Shown here in pieces: positions 1-8,803 of a stretch of 64,000 bases of DNA; position 1 is the stretch's first letter, and each line of letters starts with the position of its first letter. Location: contig CAWDAK010000022.1 in NCBI GenBank assembly GCA_963800255.1, positions 186,001-250,000 of the forward strand, in the 5' to 3' direction. The notes below the pieces were generated by a model that did no database searches, was not told where the DNA came from, and saw only the letters and a program-made list of their open reading frames with translations. The stretch is from DATFVA01 sp963800255. Its GTDB lineage: Bacteria > Bacteroidota > Ignavibacteria > Ignavibacteriales > Ignavibacteriaceae. Position numbers and translations under genes: made by a program.

Positions 1-1084
1 CTTGATCTTATCAGAAAAGATCAGTTTGATATGTTGATCGTAGATCAGCATATGCCGTCAATGGATGGATTCGCAGCTTGTTGAACAAATCAGAACTTTG
101 AAAAACGGTGCAGGTTTGCCGGTAATTATTTTGGGAATGATGTCACGGAAAGTTAAACGGACAGGATCTGAAAAAGACAGACTTATTTCAGTTATAAATA
201 AACCTGTAAAATATAACAGTCTCAGGGATATTTTAAGGCAGCAGCTTTCTACCGGAGCGGAAAATAAGTCCAGGAAGCAGTCTGAACAACAGGGTGTGGA
301 ATTTCCTTTGAGAATTCTTATTGCCGATGATAACGCGGTTAACCTCAAGGTAGCATTGAAAATGCTTGAGAGACTCGGCTACAGGGGCGATGTAGCTGCA
401 AATGGACTTGAAGTACTTGATGCGGTTCAGAAAATACGGTATGACATAGTTTTGATGGATATGCTTATGCCTGAGATGGACGGGATTGAAACTTCTAAAC
501 TTATTGTAAACGCAATACCGAAAGAAAATCAGCCGGTTATTGTTGCGATGACTGCAAACAGTATTGCGGAGCATAAAGAAAAATGTCTGGAGGCAGGTAT
601 GCATGACTTTATACAAAAACCCATATCCCAGGATAAACTCGGAGAATGCTTGAAAAAATGGGCGGAAGAAAAACAAAAGAATAACAGTCAATCAGAGCAA
701 ACTCACTTTTCTATCATCGATGAAAGTAAGATAAGTTTTCTCCAGGATGTTAATTCAAATGAAGATGCAGCCTTTCTGATTGAACTGCTTGATATTTATA
801 TTAAAGAAATGCCCAAAACAATAGGCCTGATTTCAGACGCAATAGCTAACGAGAATTCGAAGGATCTGTTGTTTAATTCACATAAGTTAAAAGGAAGCAG
901 CCTGACACTTGGGATGGATCTAATATCTGATATAAGCATTAAGCTTGAAAATGCGGCTAAATCCGGTATATTCAATGACAGCGTCAGGAAACTGGGTAAT
1001 GAACTTACTCAAAAAGTTGATATTGTAGAAAAAGAACTGGAAATTATCAGGGTGAAATACAATAATTTAACCAATCAGACCTGA
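1..1084 (+). CDS. Hybrid sensor kinase C-terminus: receiver, receiver, Hpt (5' truncated, frameshifted)
   Basis: This is the C-terminal end of a multi-domain phosphorelay protein whose kinase part lies before the window. Frame 1 (bases 1-72) encodes the middle of a receiver domain with the phospho-acceptor stretch LIVDQHMPSMDGF, then hits a stop. The rest of that receiver (QLVEQIRTLKNG... with the conserved KP) continues from base 74 in the next frame, so one extra base near 73 splits the domain. A second, intact receiver follows: counting from the ATG at base 65, the acidic pair is D88/D89, phospho-acceptor D132, T163 and K185. A histidine phosphotransfer domain follows with H273 in HKLKGSS. 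The ATG at 65 is not a real start. The product would relay phosphate from Rec to Hpt to a separate regulator not visible here. It is either a decaying gene or carries a sequencing error. Confidence 0.85.
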
Positions 1085-1088
1085 TAAA

Positions 1089-2039
1089 TTGCCAAATAAA
1101 GAAAAAGCTCCTTATAACCGTACGCTCGAAATCGTTCCGGCTGAAGTCCAAAAACTAAAATCTTCCCTTCTCAAAATAAGCTCTTCTGTTACTAAAGAAA
1201 TCATTTCCGGGAAAATTATAAACCAGGATCTGCTTTCGGTAATAGATTTGCTGCCGGATTCATTCATAGACCTTCTGTTTGTTGACCCCCCTTATAATAT
1301 TTATAAAAAGTTCAATACCAATGCATTTAATATAGTTGACTCTGGAAAGTATGAGCAGTGGATGGAAAGCTGGCTCAGTAAAATGATAAGGTTGCTTAAA
1401 CCCGATGCTTCTGTATATATATGCGGCGACTGGAGAGCGTCGGCTGCAATCTATAATGCAGGTTCTAAATATTTAATACTTCGAAACAGGATTACCTGGG
1501 AAAGAGAAAAGGGAAGAGGAGCAAAAGCTAATTGGAAGAACTGCTCCGAGGATATCTGGTATTTTACTGCAGGAAGTGATTATAAATTTAATATTGATGA
1601 TGTAAAAATAAAACGCAGAGTGCTTGCTCCATACAGGGAAAACGGAAAGCCTAAAGATTGGGTTGAAGAAAACAGTTCAAACTTCAGGATTACTCATCCT
1701 TCAAATATATGGACTGATATTACAGTTCCTTTCTGGTCTATGTCGGAAAATACAGATCATCCTACTCAGAAGCCTGAAAAACTGCTTGCAAAAATTATCC
1801 TTGCCAGTTCAAACGAGGGCGATACGGTTTTTGATCCTTTTCTGGGATCAGGTACCACGGCGTCAGCAGCAAAAAAACTTGGCAGGAACTACTGCGGAGT
1901 AGAAATTGATGAATACTACTGTCTGCTGGCTCAGAAGAGGCTTGAGCTTGCGGAAAGTGATAAATCGATACAAGGATTCAGCGACGGGATGTTCTGGGAA
2001 AGGAACACACTTTCTGAACAAAAGAAGAAACGAAAATAA
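1089..2039 (+). CDS. Site-specific DNA methyltransferase, beta class (N6-adenine or N4-cytosine)
   Basis: The enzyme transfers a methyl group from S-adenosylmethionine to an exocyclic amino group in a specific DNA site. The catalytic motif IV DPPYN is at residues 66-70 and the SAM-binding motif DPFLGSGTT is near residues 248-256. This order, with motif IV before motif I, marks the beta class. HPTQKPEKL just before motif I is typical of this family. The region between (about 90-220) would hold the target-recognition domain. The start is TTG, four bases after the stop of the phosphorelay gene, so the two are probably co-transcribed. No restriction endonuclease lies beside it in this window, so it looks like an orphan methylase, although the other half could be distant. 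The recognition site cannot be told from the sequence. Confidence 0.9.
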   Translation: MPNKEKAPYNRTLEIVPAEVQKLKSSLLKISSSVTKEIISGKIINQDLLSVIDLLPDSFIDLLFVDPPYNIYKKFNTNAFNIVDSGKYEQWMESWLSKMIRLLKPDASVYICGDWRASAAIYNAGSKYLILRNRITWEREKGRGAKANWKNCSEDIWYFTAGSDYKFNIDDVKIKRRVLAPYRENGKPKDWVEENSSNFRITHPSNIWTDITVPFWSMSENTDHPTQKPEKLLAKIILASSNEGDTVFDPFLGSGTTASAAKKLGRNYCGVEIDEYYCLLAQKRLELAESDKSIQGFSDGMFWERNTLSEQKKKRK

Positions 2040-2049
2040 TTATATAAAA

Positions 2050-2076
2050 ATAACTTGATCCATAAGTTATATTTTT
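2050..2076 (+). terminator. Intrinsic terminator after the methyltransferase
   Basis: A 7-bp stem ATAACTT/AAGTTAT with a 7-base loop is followed by ATTTTT, eleven bases past the methyltransferase stop. The stem is AT-rich and therefore weak, but the position fits. Confidence 0.5.
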
Positions 2077-2115
2077 AAAAATTGGGACCTCGCATTAGAA
2101 ATTTTAAGCAAATTT

Positions 2116-2203
<88 letters not shown>

Positions 2204-2207
2204 TTTT

Positions 2208-2690
2208 TTATTTTATAAATGCATCCGCCGGCACCAGGTATTCAAGATATCCCTTCGAAAGATTTACTTTACCATTAAACGCTATTTTTGCTATCGCTGT
2301 TTTTTTGAAATCTACCAGGGATCCGGTTGAGGATATAAGATAAGAAACATGTTCAGATAAATCCGGCTGATGTCCTACAACCATAACATTCTCAGCATCA
2401 AGAGAATTAACCAGGGATATAAGGTCTTTTGTAAAGCAACCGGAACCCAGCGATTTATCCTTTATAATTTCCTTTTCGTATTCAAATGTCTCAGCTATTA
2501 TTTCAGCCGTTTCCATTGCCCTTACATATGGCGAACTGCAGATTACGTCCAGTCTATTTATAATATACATCCATCCTTTGGAAGCAGTTTTTATTCGGTC
2601 CTTGCCTTGTTTAGTGAGTCTTCTATCTTCATCCCGTTTTCCGGGCTGGGTCTTTTCGGCATCAGCATGTCTTACTAAATACAGGTTCAT
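2208..2690 (-). CDS. sixA: SixA-type phosphohistidine phosphatase (histidine phosphatase superfamily)
   Basis: The 160-residue protein belongs to branch 1 of the histidine phosphatase superfamily. The catalytic RHA motif is at residues 7-9 (H8 is the phospho-acceptor) in LVRHADAE, SSPYVRAMETAEI supplies the second arginine, and VVGHQPDL holds the second catalytic histidine. The length and the HADAE context match SixA, which removes phosphate from Hpt domains. That would suit the Hpt-bearing protein 1.1 kb away, but a functional link is only inferred. The gene is last in a three-gene minus-strand operon: its ATG overlaps the stop of the upstream EthD-like gene by four bases. Confidence 0.85.
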   Translation of the reverse strand: MNLYLVRHADAEKTQPGKRDEDRRLTKQGKDRIKTASKGWMYIINRLDVICSSPYVRAMETAEIIAETFEYEKEIIKDKSLGSGCFTKDLISLVNSLDAENVMVVGHQPDLSEHVSYLISSTGSLVDFKKTAIAKIAFNGKVNLSKGYLEYLVPADAFIK

Positions 2691-2986
2691 AATTCCTCTT
2701 CATCATTTACAAAAATTATATCAATAGCCTGATGAAAATCCACCAGGTCTTTGTTCAGTTTTTTCCCCTCTTTAGATGCCATAAGGCTATTCCATTTATC
2801 CCGCGAATCTACTGTTACTTCACAAAACCAAATGTATTTCTGCTCAAGCAGCAGGCTGCTCTCCACCTTCGCGGGTTTTACCTCTTTTCCTGATAGTTCA
2901 TTCAATATTGGAATTGTAAAATCCCTGAAATGTTTAATGATGTTATTATCATCCGTTTTTTTGATCAGCATCATCATTTTATACAT
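2687..2986 (-). CDS. EthD-like / dimeric alpha-beta barrel small protein
   Basis: This is a small soluble protein of 99 residues. The pattern of a beta strand (MMLIKKTDD), an FRDFTIPILNELSGKEVKPAKVESS stretch, an aromatic strand (KYIWFCEVTVDS) and a terminal strand (IDIIFVNDE) resembles the EthD/Dabb dimeric ferredoxin-like fold. That is fold-level resemblance and no reaction can be assigned. I chose the ATG at 2986 because it overlaps the lipoprotein stop as TGATG, with GGA six bases upstream; an ATG two codons earlier (2992) is also possible. Tight coupling to sixA and the lipoprotein gene indicates one transcript. Confidence 0.7.
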   Translation of the reverse strand: MYKMMMLIKKTDDNNIIKHFRDFTIPILNELSGKEVKPAKVESSLLLEQKYIWFCEVTVDSRDKWNSLMASKEGKKLNKDLVDFHQAIDIIFVNDEEEL

Positions 2987-4143
2987 CAGCATTCCATAGA
3001 AAATGAATTGATAAGATTCTGATAATCTTCTTTGTATAAGTCATAAGTAGTTTTCAATGTCTGCAGAATTAATAAAAACTTTTCTTTTCCGCAGCTATAT
3101 TCAAAGAATTGATAAAAATATTTCCCCCCTGAAACTTTTTCACTGAAACGAACCCTGTAATTTCCTGCGGACACGTTCTCAAGCGGATAGCTGATATAAC
3201 TTTCAGCTGAATCATCCTGAGAAAGCTGAATCACAGATATTTCCGCTCCGTAATGGTTGTTGATGTATTTTGTTCCCTTCTCAGGACGTTTCAGAAGTCC
3301 TGACAGGGTTACATTTTTTATTTCATTCCATTCACCTGATAACGGCATAGAGAAATTACCAAGCATGTGCCTTGTTTTCTTTTCAGCGGAATTGCCTGGT
3401 TGATTTACAAATGATTCACGGTTTATGATCTGCGGTTTATCCGATGAAGAAGCGAAATTGTCAACTTCAGAGAGAACGAAATCCTCAAAGAAATCTGATG
3501 TACTAGCATATTTCCGTGATTCCAAATCGAAAAGGAAAACATCCTGATCGCTTACTAAATCTGTCTTCCCGGGATCAGTACTATATATCTTCGTTTTTAT
3601 TTCTTTTGGTCCAATCTGTGTGATTTCCTGTCTGTAGGTTATACCAGGCTCCTGCAGTTCGGTGAATATTCTGAATACGAGGGCAGCATTATCGTTATCG
3701 TCCACGGAATACAAACTAACCCGTCTAAGTCCAAGCACACCCTTTGAAATAAAATTTTCTTCTACTTTCAGAAAATTTAAACGATTAGTTTCTATCTTCG
3801 ATTCAGTAAGATACCCGTTTAATGATTTATCCACTAGAAGAACATTATAATTAGTGTCGATTATTGCAAACCTGTTGTATACAGGGTTCGGGTATTCCGC
3901 AAGTATGGTGTAATAGTGCTTCCCCGAGGAACTGAAGGTATTTTCGGTTATGGAATTTGGATTGGAAGCAGGAGGAATTTCTTTATCCCGTAATAGGGCC
4001 AGGACTGATGTTGTGTCAGTTCCGGCCATAACATCCTTTACCTTCCCGGGAAGATTCTCGTCAGATTGTTTCTTCCTGTTCAGAGGACCGCAGGAGTCAA
4101 GTACTAACAGCAGAATTACAACCAGGTATATGGATTTGCTCAT
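2986..4143 (-). CDS. Lipoprotein of unknown function
   Basis: The 385-residue protein begins with a lipoprotein signal peptide: MSKSIYLVVILLLVLDSC, with the lipidated cysteine at residue 18. The mature part is mostly predicted beta structure (repeated hydrophobic/polar alternation, FAIIDTNYNVLLVD, YRQEITQIGPKEI) followed by a separate C-terminal domain from about residue 260 (NFSMPLSGEWNEIKNVTLSG...). I do not recognise a family. It is first in the operon with the EthD-like protein and SixA, and is divergent from the NhaC antiporter across 124 bp that must hold both promoters. An envelope location is supported by the signal; its role is unknown. Confidence 0.75.
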   Translation of the reverse strand: MSKSIYLVVILLLVLDSCGPLNRKKQSDENLPGKVKDVMAGTDTTSVLALLRDKEIPPASNPNSITENTFSSSGKHYYTILAEYPNPVYNRFAIIDTNYNVLLVDKSLNGYLTESKIETNRLNFLKVEENFISKGVLGLRRVSLYSVDDNDNAALVFRIFTELQEPGITYRQEITQIGPKEIKTKIYSTDPGKTDLVSDQDVFLFDLESRKYASTSDFFEDFVLSEVDNFASSSDKPQIINRESFVNQPGNSAEKKTRHMLGNFSMPLSGEWNEIKNVTLSGLLKRPEKGTKYINNHYGAEISVIQLSQDDSAESYISYPLENVSAGNYRVRFSEKVSGGKYFYQFFEYSCGKEKFLLILQTLKTTYDLYKEDYQNLINSFSMEC

Positions 4144-4267
4144 CTGATAAATAAAACCCGTTAAAGATTAGTACAAAGTTATAAAAAATATTTTTGATTT
4201 TTTCTTCAGGGGGTTTATATTTCCCCTCAAATAAATCCTTAATCAGAAGATAATAAAACGGTATCTT

Positions 4268-6142
4268 TTGAAAGCAGTCCTATTCTTCCTATTACTTACA
4301 GCATCCTGTTTCTCGCAGGAAATAAGCACATCAGCTATTGTACTTCAGGATATTAATTTCCAGGTTAAAGTAACAGGACTTCCGGATTCCACCAGCAGAA
4401 CCGGGCTCACATTTTCGTCAGACGGGAAGTCGTATGATTTCATCTTAAAGGTTAATAAAGGAATCGTTGATACCTCACTTTCGCTAGAGAAGACTGGAGA
4501 CTTCAGTATCTCGCTTCCAGGTTATAAGACTGAAGCAAGCCTTAGGGTTCTTCCGGGAATTCTTAGCATTCTCCCTCCACTGGTAGCAATCATCCTCGCA
4601 CTTATTTTCAGACAGGTAGTCGTTTCCCTCTTGCTCGGTGTGTACCTTGGTGCGGTATTCATATATGACTATAATCCTTTAACAGGTTTTCTAAGACTGA
4701 TAGATACTTATATTATTAATGCTATTGCAGATACATCGCATATACAGGTTATCGTTTTTACGCTGCTTTTCGGGGGAGTGATAGGGCTGATTTCCAAAAG
4801 CGGGGGAACACGGGGTATTGCTAACCTTGTTACCGGATTTGCAAGAACACGCAGGTCCAGTTTAATAGCTACCTGGTTTTCGGGCATCCTGATCTTCTTC
4901 GATGATTATGCAAACTCCCTTGTAGTAGGAAACCTGATGCGTCCGGTTACTGATAAGATGAGAATCTCCCGTGAGAAACTTTCATTCTTTGTTGATGCCA
5001 CAGCCGCACCGGTAGCAAGCATATTTATCGTGAGCTCCTGGATTGGTTATGAAGTTGGACTGATTCAGAATGGTCTGCAAATCGTTGGGTCTACTGAAAA
5101 TGCATATGATATTTTTCTTCAGACTATACCTTACCGTTTTTATCCTATTGCAATGCTGATATTCGTGCTTATGACTGCTTTCCTGCAGCGAGACTTCGGT
5201 CCCATGTATAAAGCCGAGAAAAGAGCGGTAGAGGAGGGAAAACTTAACAGGGAAGGAGCAGAAGTTTCCAGGGACCTTACAGAAACATCCGATATTTTCG
5301 GGAATGAAGATAAAGCAAAATGGTATAATGGTATAATCCCGATAGCGGTGATTGTGATTGTTACAATAATAGGACTGATTTATACAGGAATGGATTCACT
5401 TAAGCAACAGGGAATAACTGATTACTCTGTTAGGGGTATAATCGGAAACTCTAATTCATACGCGTCGCTGTTGTGGGGAAGTTTTTCTGCATGTCTGGTT
5501 GCGGCGGTAATGATACTTTGGCAGAAGATTATGACGCTGAGCGAAACCATCGATGCTTGGTTTGTGGGATTAAGATCGATGCTGCTGGCGGTAATTATTT
5601 TAAGCCTTGCCTGGTCGATTGGAAATATTACGCAGGATATGAAAACGGCTGACTACATCATCAGTATCATCAGTGATACCGTGAATCCGCGGCTTCTGCC
5701 TGTAATCGTCTTCCTTGTTTGTGCCTTAACCAGCTTCGCTACCGGTACCAGCTGGGGAACTATGGCTATTATGATGCCTATCGTTATACCTCTGGCTCAT
5801 TCAGTTTCCGTACTGAATCATTACGGGCCTGTAGATTATGATATAATTCTTCATGGAGTAATAAGCTCTGTTCTGGCAGGATGTGTATTCGGCGATCATT
5901 GTTCACCAATTTCAGATACAACTATTCTGAGTTCAATGGCATCAAGCTGTGATCATATTGAGCACGTAAGAACCCAGCTGCCGTATGCTGTTCTTACTGC
6001 GGTGGTCTGTATGCTGCTTGGAGATATTCCTACTGCCTGGGGCTTTTCACCCTATCTATCTATAGCAATAATTTCAGCTGTACTTATGGCAGTGCTCTAT
6101 TTCTTCGGGAAGTCAGTTAAGTATGAACCTCCCATAGCCTAA
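4268..6142 (+). CDS. Na+/H+ antiporter, NhaC family, with an extra N-terminal exported domain
   Basis: This is an inner-membrane secondary transporter with many hydrophobic segments from about residue 95 on. Family-typical stretches include FFDDYANSLVVGNLMRPVTDKM, the following DATAAPVASIFIVSSWIG and, near the end, ATGTSWGTMAIMMPIVIPL with GDHCSPISDTTILSSMAS. These match the NhaC-type proteins that exchange sodium for protons. Unlike the shortest family members it carries a cleavable-looking signal sequence (MKAVLFFLLLTASCFSQ) and about 70 further residues before the first transporter helix, presumably a periplasmic domain. The start is TTG at 4268, the only one that includes the signal sequence. 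The gene stands alone, divergent from the lipoprotein operon. Substrate ions are assigned by family only. Confidence 0.85.
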   Translation: MKAVLFFLLLTASCFSQEISTSAIVLQDINFQVKVTGLPDSTSRTGLTFSSDGKSYDFILKVNKGIVDTSLSLEKTGDFSISLPGYKTEASLRVLPGILSILPPLVAIILALIFRQVVVSLLLGVYLGAVFIYDYNPLTGFLRLIDTYIINAIADTSHIQVIVFTLLFGGVIGLISKSGGTRGIANLVTGFARTRRSSLIATWFSGILIFFDDYANSLVVGNLMRPVTDKMRISREKLSFFVDATAAPVASIFIVSSWIGYEVGLIQNGLQIVGSTENAYDIFLQTIPYRFYPIAMLIFVLMTAFLQRDFGPMYKAEKRAVEEGKLNREGAEVSRDLTETSDIFGNEDKAKWYNGIIPIAVIVIVTIIGLIYTGMDSLKQQGITDYSVRGIIGNSNSYASLLWGSFSACLVAAVMILWQKIMTLSETIDAWFVGLRSMLLAVIILSLAWSIGNITQDMKTADYIISIISDTVNPRLLPVIVFLVCALTSFATGTSWGTMAIMMPIVIPLAHSVSVLNHYGPVDYDIILHGVISSVLAGCVFGDHCSPISDTTILSSMASSCDHIEHVRTQLPYAVLTAVVCMLLGDIPTAWGFSPYLSIAIISAVLMAVLYFFGKSVKYEPPIA

Positions 6143-7113
6143 TATTTATTCCAAAGTACTCTTCCGATATTTATCTAAAGAATTAAATAACGGTAATTAA
6201 AATTAGAAGTTCTGCCAGTTCAGCTATCTACCTGGAAATAAATGGCGTTGTTAAAGCGGTATCTTTCTTAAGAATCAACATAATCTGATATTACTCTGAG
6301 AGGGTAGTAAGTTTTGAAACGTGAAAAATTTCCAGAACTTAGGTTCCATCGATTGAAGACTAGAGAATGCAAAAAAGATATAGAGGAATGAAGTCTGTGT
6401 CTTGAAAATTTGAATTCAGGGAAGAAGATTTTAAGGTCATAAATCAGTGATTTCAAGTGGAGACAAATTCAACAAGTATGACAAAATGTCACACAAGATA
6501 TTTAGGTAGTATTTATGCGCTTGTGATGCGCCTTTTATGCGCTTGTTGGTTTCAAAATGAGACAACGCTAAAACAGCGAAAAAATGCAATATTCACCTGT
6601 TGAAAAAATATGACGGTATGACAAAATGTCAGTGTACTATTTTGGGAGGCGCAACGTTGCATAGAGCGAATAATTTTTAAGAATAGAAGCGATATGTGCT
6701 TTTAGAAATTGCCACTTTGGGGATTGCAGAATCTGAATAAACTTAAGTGAGTTCATTGTTAATCCCGGGAGAAACCAAAGAACTGAGCCAAAGAAGTGTT
6801 TTTAAGAACCAATCTGGAAGATATATCGAAAAGGGCTACTACAAATTAAATGTATTCCTTATGAATGGAAATTCACCCAAAATCGGTTTGGTTATTTTTG
6901 TTAATTAGCGAACCTGCTTCAGGAAAAAATAATAAAAATACATTACGGCTTCGGGTCCCATGGTATGAACCTTCGATGAACCTGATTTTAGCAGTTACAA
7001 TAAGTCATATAAAACCAATTCATAATGAGGCCCGGATGAGGAGTTGTATTTTACATTGATCCGGGTTCTATCGAAGGTGTAGAGATCGAATTAATTCAGT
7101 AAACAGAAAAAAT
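6143..7113. other. 971-bp region without a convincing gene
   Basis: No open frame here looks coding; the two short frames present lack similarity, start signals and suitable composition. The region holds two copies of the palindrome TGACAAAATGTCA (6479-6491 and 6619-6631), a 13-bp direct repeat TTTATGCGCTTGT (6512-6524 and 6534-6546), the perfect palindrome GCAACGTTGC (6651-6660), and an imperfect inverted repeat near 6970-6990 versus 7061-7080 (ACCTTCGAT.GAAC-type arms). It may be the remains of a lost gene plus its control region. Confidence 0.6.
6479..6631. repeat. Duplicated palindrome TGACA-AAA-TGTCA, 140 bp apart
   Basis: Two identical 13-bp perfect dyads lie at 6479-6491 and 6619-6631, both preceded by GTA (shared 16-mer GTATGACAAAATGTCA). 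Perfect arms of five bases around AAA in both copies suggest protein binding sites. No gene begins within 480 bp downstream, so the target is unclear. Confidence 0.6.
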
Positions 7114-7812
7114 ATGAAAAAATATTTTATTTTAACTTTTGTATTTATAATTCAATTTTTTACTTACAGTCAGAATGATACAAGAATGGAAGACTTCGGA
7201 AATCTGGACAGGTACGCAGAAGCCAATAAATTACTAGGGGAGTCCGCTGCCGGTGAAAACCGCGTTGTATTTATGGGGAACTCAATAACTGAGTTCTGGG
7301 GTGAAATCGACAGTGGTTTCTTCAAAGAAAAACAATTTATAAACAGGGGGATAAGCGGACAGACCACCTCCCAGATGCTGCTCCGTTTCCGCCGGGATGT
7401 TATAGATCTTAATCCGTCAGTAGTCGTTATTCTTGCTGGAATAAACGATATTGCAGAAAATACCGGTCCTATCGCTCTTACGGATATATTCGGTAACATC
7501 GTCTCAATGTGCCAGCTGGCCCGGGCAAATAATATAGATATTATACTTTCTTCTGTTCTTCCTGCAAATGAGTTCCCCTGGCATCCGGGAATGAAGCCTG
7601 CTGAAAAGATCGGGAAGCTAAACAATATGATGAAATCTTATTGCGAAGAAAATAATATAGTTTACCTCGATTATTATTCACATATGGTTAATGACAGAAA
7701 AGGTCTCGGTAAGGAATTAGCCGAAGACGGCGTTCACCCCACCCTTGCAGGTTATAAAGTAATGGAGCCGCTTGTTGAAAAGGCGATCAAGCAAGCTTTG
7801 CTTGAACGATAA
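7114..7812 (+). CDS. Secreted SGNH/GDSL-type hydrolase
   Basis: The 232-residue protein has a signal peptide (MKKYFILTFVFIIQFFTYSQ). All four SGNH blocks are visible: the nucleophile S57 in FMGNSITEFW, G82 in the RGISGQTT block, N111 in LAGINDI, and D205/H208 in EDGVHPTLAGY. These enzymes hydrolyse ester bonds, often acetyl groups on carbohydrates, and the GNSITE form is typical of the acetylxylan-esterase/lysophospholipase-like branch. The substrate is not known. It is likely periplasmic or surface-exposed. The ATG follows a purine-rich stretch but no clear Shine-Dalgarno. The gene stands alone after the long gene-free region. Confidence 0.88.
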   Translation: MKKYFILTFVFIIQFFTYSQNDTRMEDFGNLDRYAEANKLLGESAAGENRVVFMGNSITEFWGEIDSGFFKEKQFINRGISGQTTSQMLLRFRRDVIDLNPSVVVILAGINDIAENTGPIALTDIFGNIVSMCQLARANNIDIILSSVLPANEFPWHPGMKPAEKIGKLNNMMKSYCEENNIVYLDYYSHMVNDRKGLGKELAEDGVHPTLAGYKVMEPLVEKAIKQALLER

Positions 7813-7861
7813 TAAAGGATTTTTTAATCACCGGAATGTGGGGCAAGAAAAAAGGATAGCT

Positions 7862-7886
7862 AAGCCATATGAGGCAAATATGGCTT
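7862..7886 (-). terminator. Hairpin between convergent genes, possible terminator of the L,D-transpeptidase
   Basis: A perfect 9-bp stem AAGCCATAT/ATATGGCTT has a 7-base loop. On the minus strand it is followed, after about ten bases, by CCTTTTTTC. The late T-run makes it a weak candidate. Confidence 0.35.
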
Positions 7887-7948
7887 GGTGATTGTTCTCA
7901 AAGGATGGTGACAAACACCGGGAGACTTACAGGAATACTTGTGAATGT

Positions 7949-8794
7949 TTAATAGAAAGTCTTATACTCCATACTTGTAAGGACTTTATCCAGCTGCCTG
8001 TAGTAAGTTATACAGCCAAGGGGCGGGGGAGTAGAAGCACTGATATACTCCCAGATAGGTGGTATAACCTGGTACTTCATTATTTTTCTTGAATCTCCAG
8101 TGGGAAGACCTTCGTGTCCCACGTTGTTATAATCAAGGATGAGTTTCGGGTTATATGACATAAAGTATTTTCCTTCATATATCTCCTTTAGCCGTTTTTT
8201 TAACTGGTACTTCATATCCGATAACTTCAGGTATGCATACGTATCGGAACTATCGCAAAAGGCGATTTTAACAGCGCTGTGTCCCTCGTGAACAAGCACG
8301 GGGGTGCCCTCTTCAATTTTTGAATAAAGTTCTTTTGCCATATCCCTTTTTATTCTCACGCATCCATGTGAACTTCTTTTTTTGCCAAGATACCTATAGT
8401 ACCCGCTTCCCTGCAGTGCATGAAAACCAATACCCCAGTTAAAGCCCATCCAATTAAGCATCAAAGTACTGTCAAACTGGCGAGAATACCATTTTTCCAT
8501 TTTCGATTGTATAACAAAAAGACCGGCCTTTGTATCAACTCCGTCAGTCAGTCTCTTTGTTCCCGAAGAAATACCAAATTCCTTTACAGGAGCCGTCCTG
8601 GAATACAGATATCCCTTCTGGGTTGAGAGATCAACTTCTATAAAATAGGGCTTCAGTGTGTAGACAGTATCCCTCACCCACGAAAAATCTTCGGCTGAAC
8701 GGGAAATTGTGTTCTGTTTTATTTCCTGTGCAATTATATCGGATGATAAAAGAATTAATGACTGAAGCAGTAAAATCCAGCTTACCCTCTTCAT
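7949..8794 (-). CDS. L,D-transpeptidase (YkuD domain), exported
   Basis: The 281-residue protein has an N-terminal signal (MKRVSWILLLQSLILLSSDIIAQ). The YkuD active site is intact: H125 in GIGFHALQGS and the SHGCVRI motif with catalytic C145 and R147. Such enzymes form or remodel 3-3 crosslinks in peptidoglycan, or attach proteins to it, using the cysteine as acyl carrier. The catalytic domain spans about residues 50-160. The C-terminal 120 residues (YLKLSDMKYQLKKRLKEIYEGKYFM...) match no domain I know. The gene starts 10 bp after uvrC ends and shares its direction, so it may be the last gene of a corA-uvrC-ldt unit. Confidence 0.87.
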   Translation of the reverse strand: MKRVSWILLLQSLILLSSDIIAQEIKQNTISRSAEDFSWVRDTVYTLKPYFIEVDLSTQKGYLYSRTAPVKEFGISSGTKRLTDGVDTKAGLFVIQSKMEKWYSRQFDSTLMLNWMGFNWGIGFHALQGSGYYRYLGKKRSSHGCVRIKRDMAKELYSKIEEGTPVLVHEGHSAVKIAFCDSSDTYAYLKLSDMKYQLKKRLKEIYEGKYFMSYNPKLILDYNNVGHEGLPTGDSRKIMKYQVIPPIWEYISASTPPPLGCITYYRQLDKVLTSMEYKTFY

Positions 8795-8803
8795 AAAGTT
8801 TTT

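Noticed and set aside
65..67. ATG at 65 as the true start of the phosphorelay protein
   Set aside because: It would cut a receiver domain in half, and the missing half is present just upstream in frame 1. The ATG arises from the frameshift.
6641..6661. Sigma-54 promoter (GGCGC...TTGCA)
   Set aside because: The distance between the GG and GC elements is one base short of the strict sigma-54 spacing, and no gene follows closely.
6865..7059. Short plus-strand open frame in the gene-free region
   Set aside because: It has no ribosome site and unprotein-like composition, and it overlaps an imperfect inverted repeat.
7892..8092. Short plus-strand open frame overlapping the 3' end of the L,D-transpeptidase gene
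   Set aside because: It overlaps a well-supported gene on the other strand, its sequence resembles no protein, and there is no start signal.
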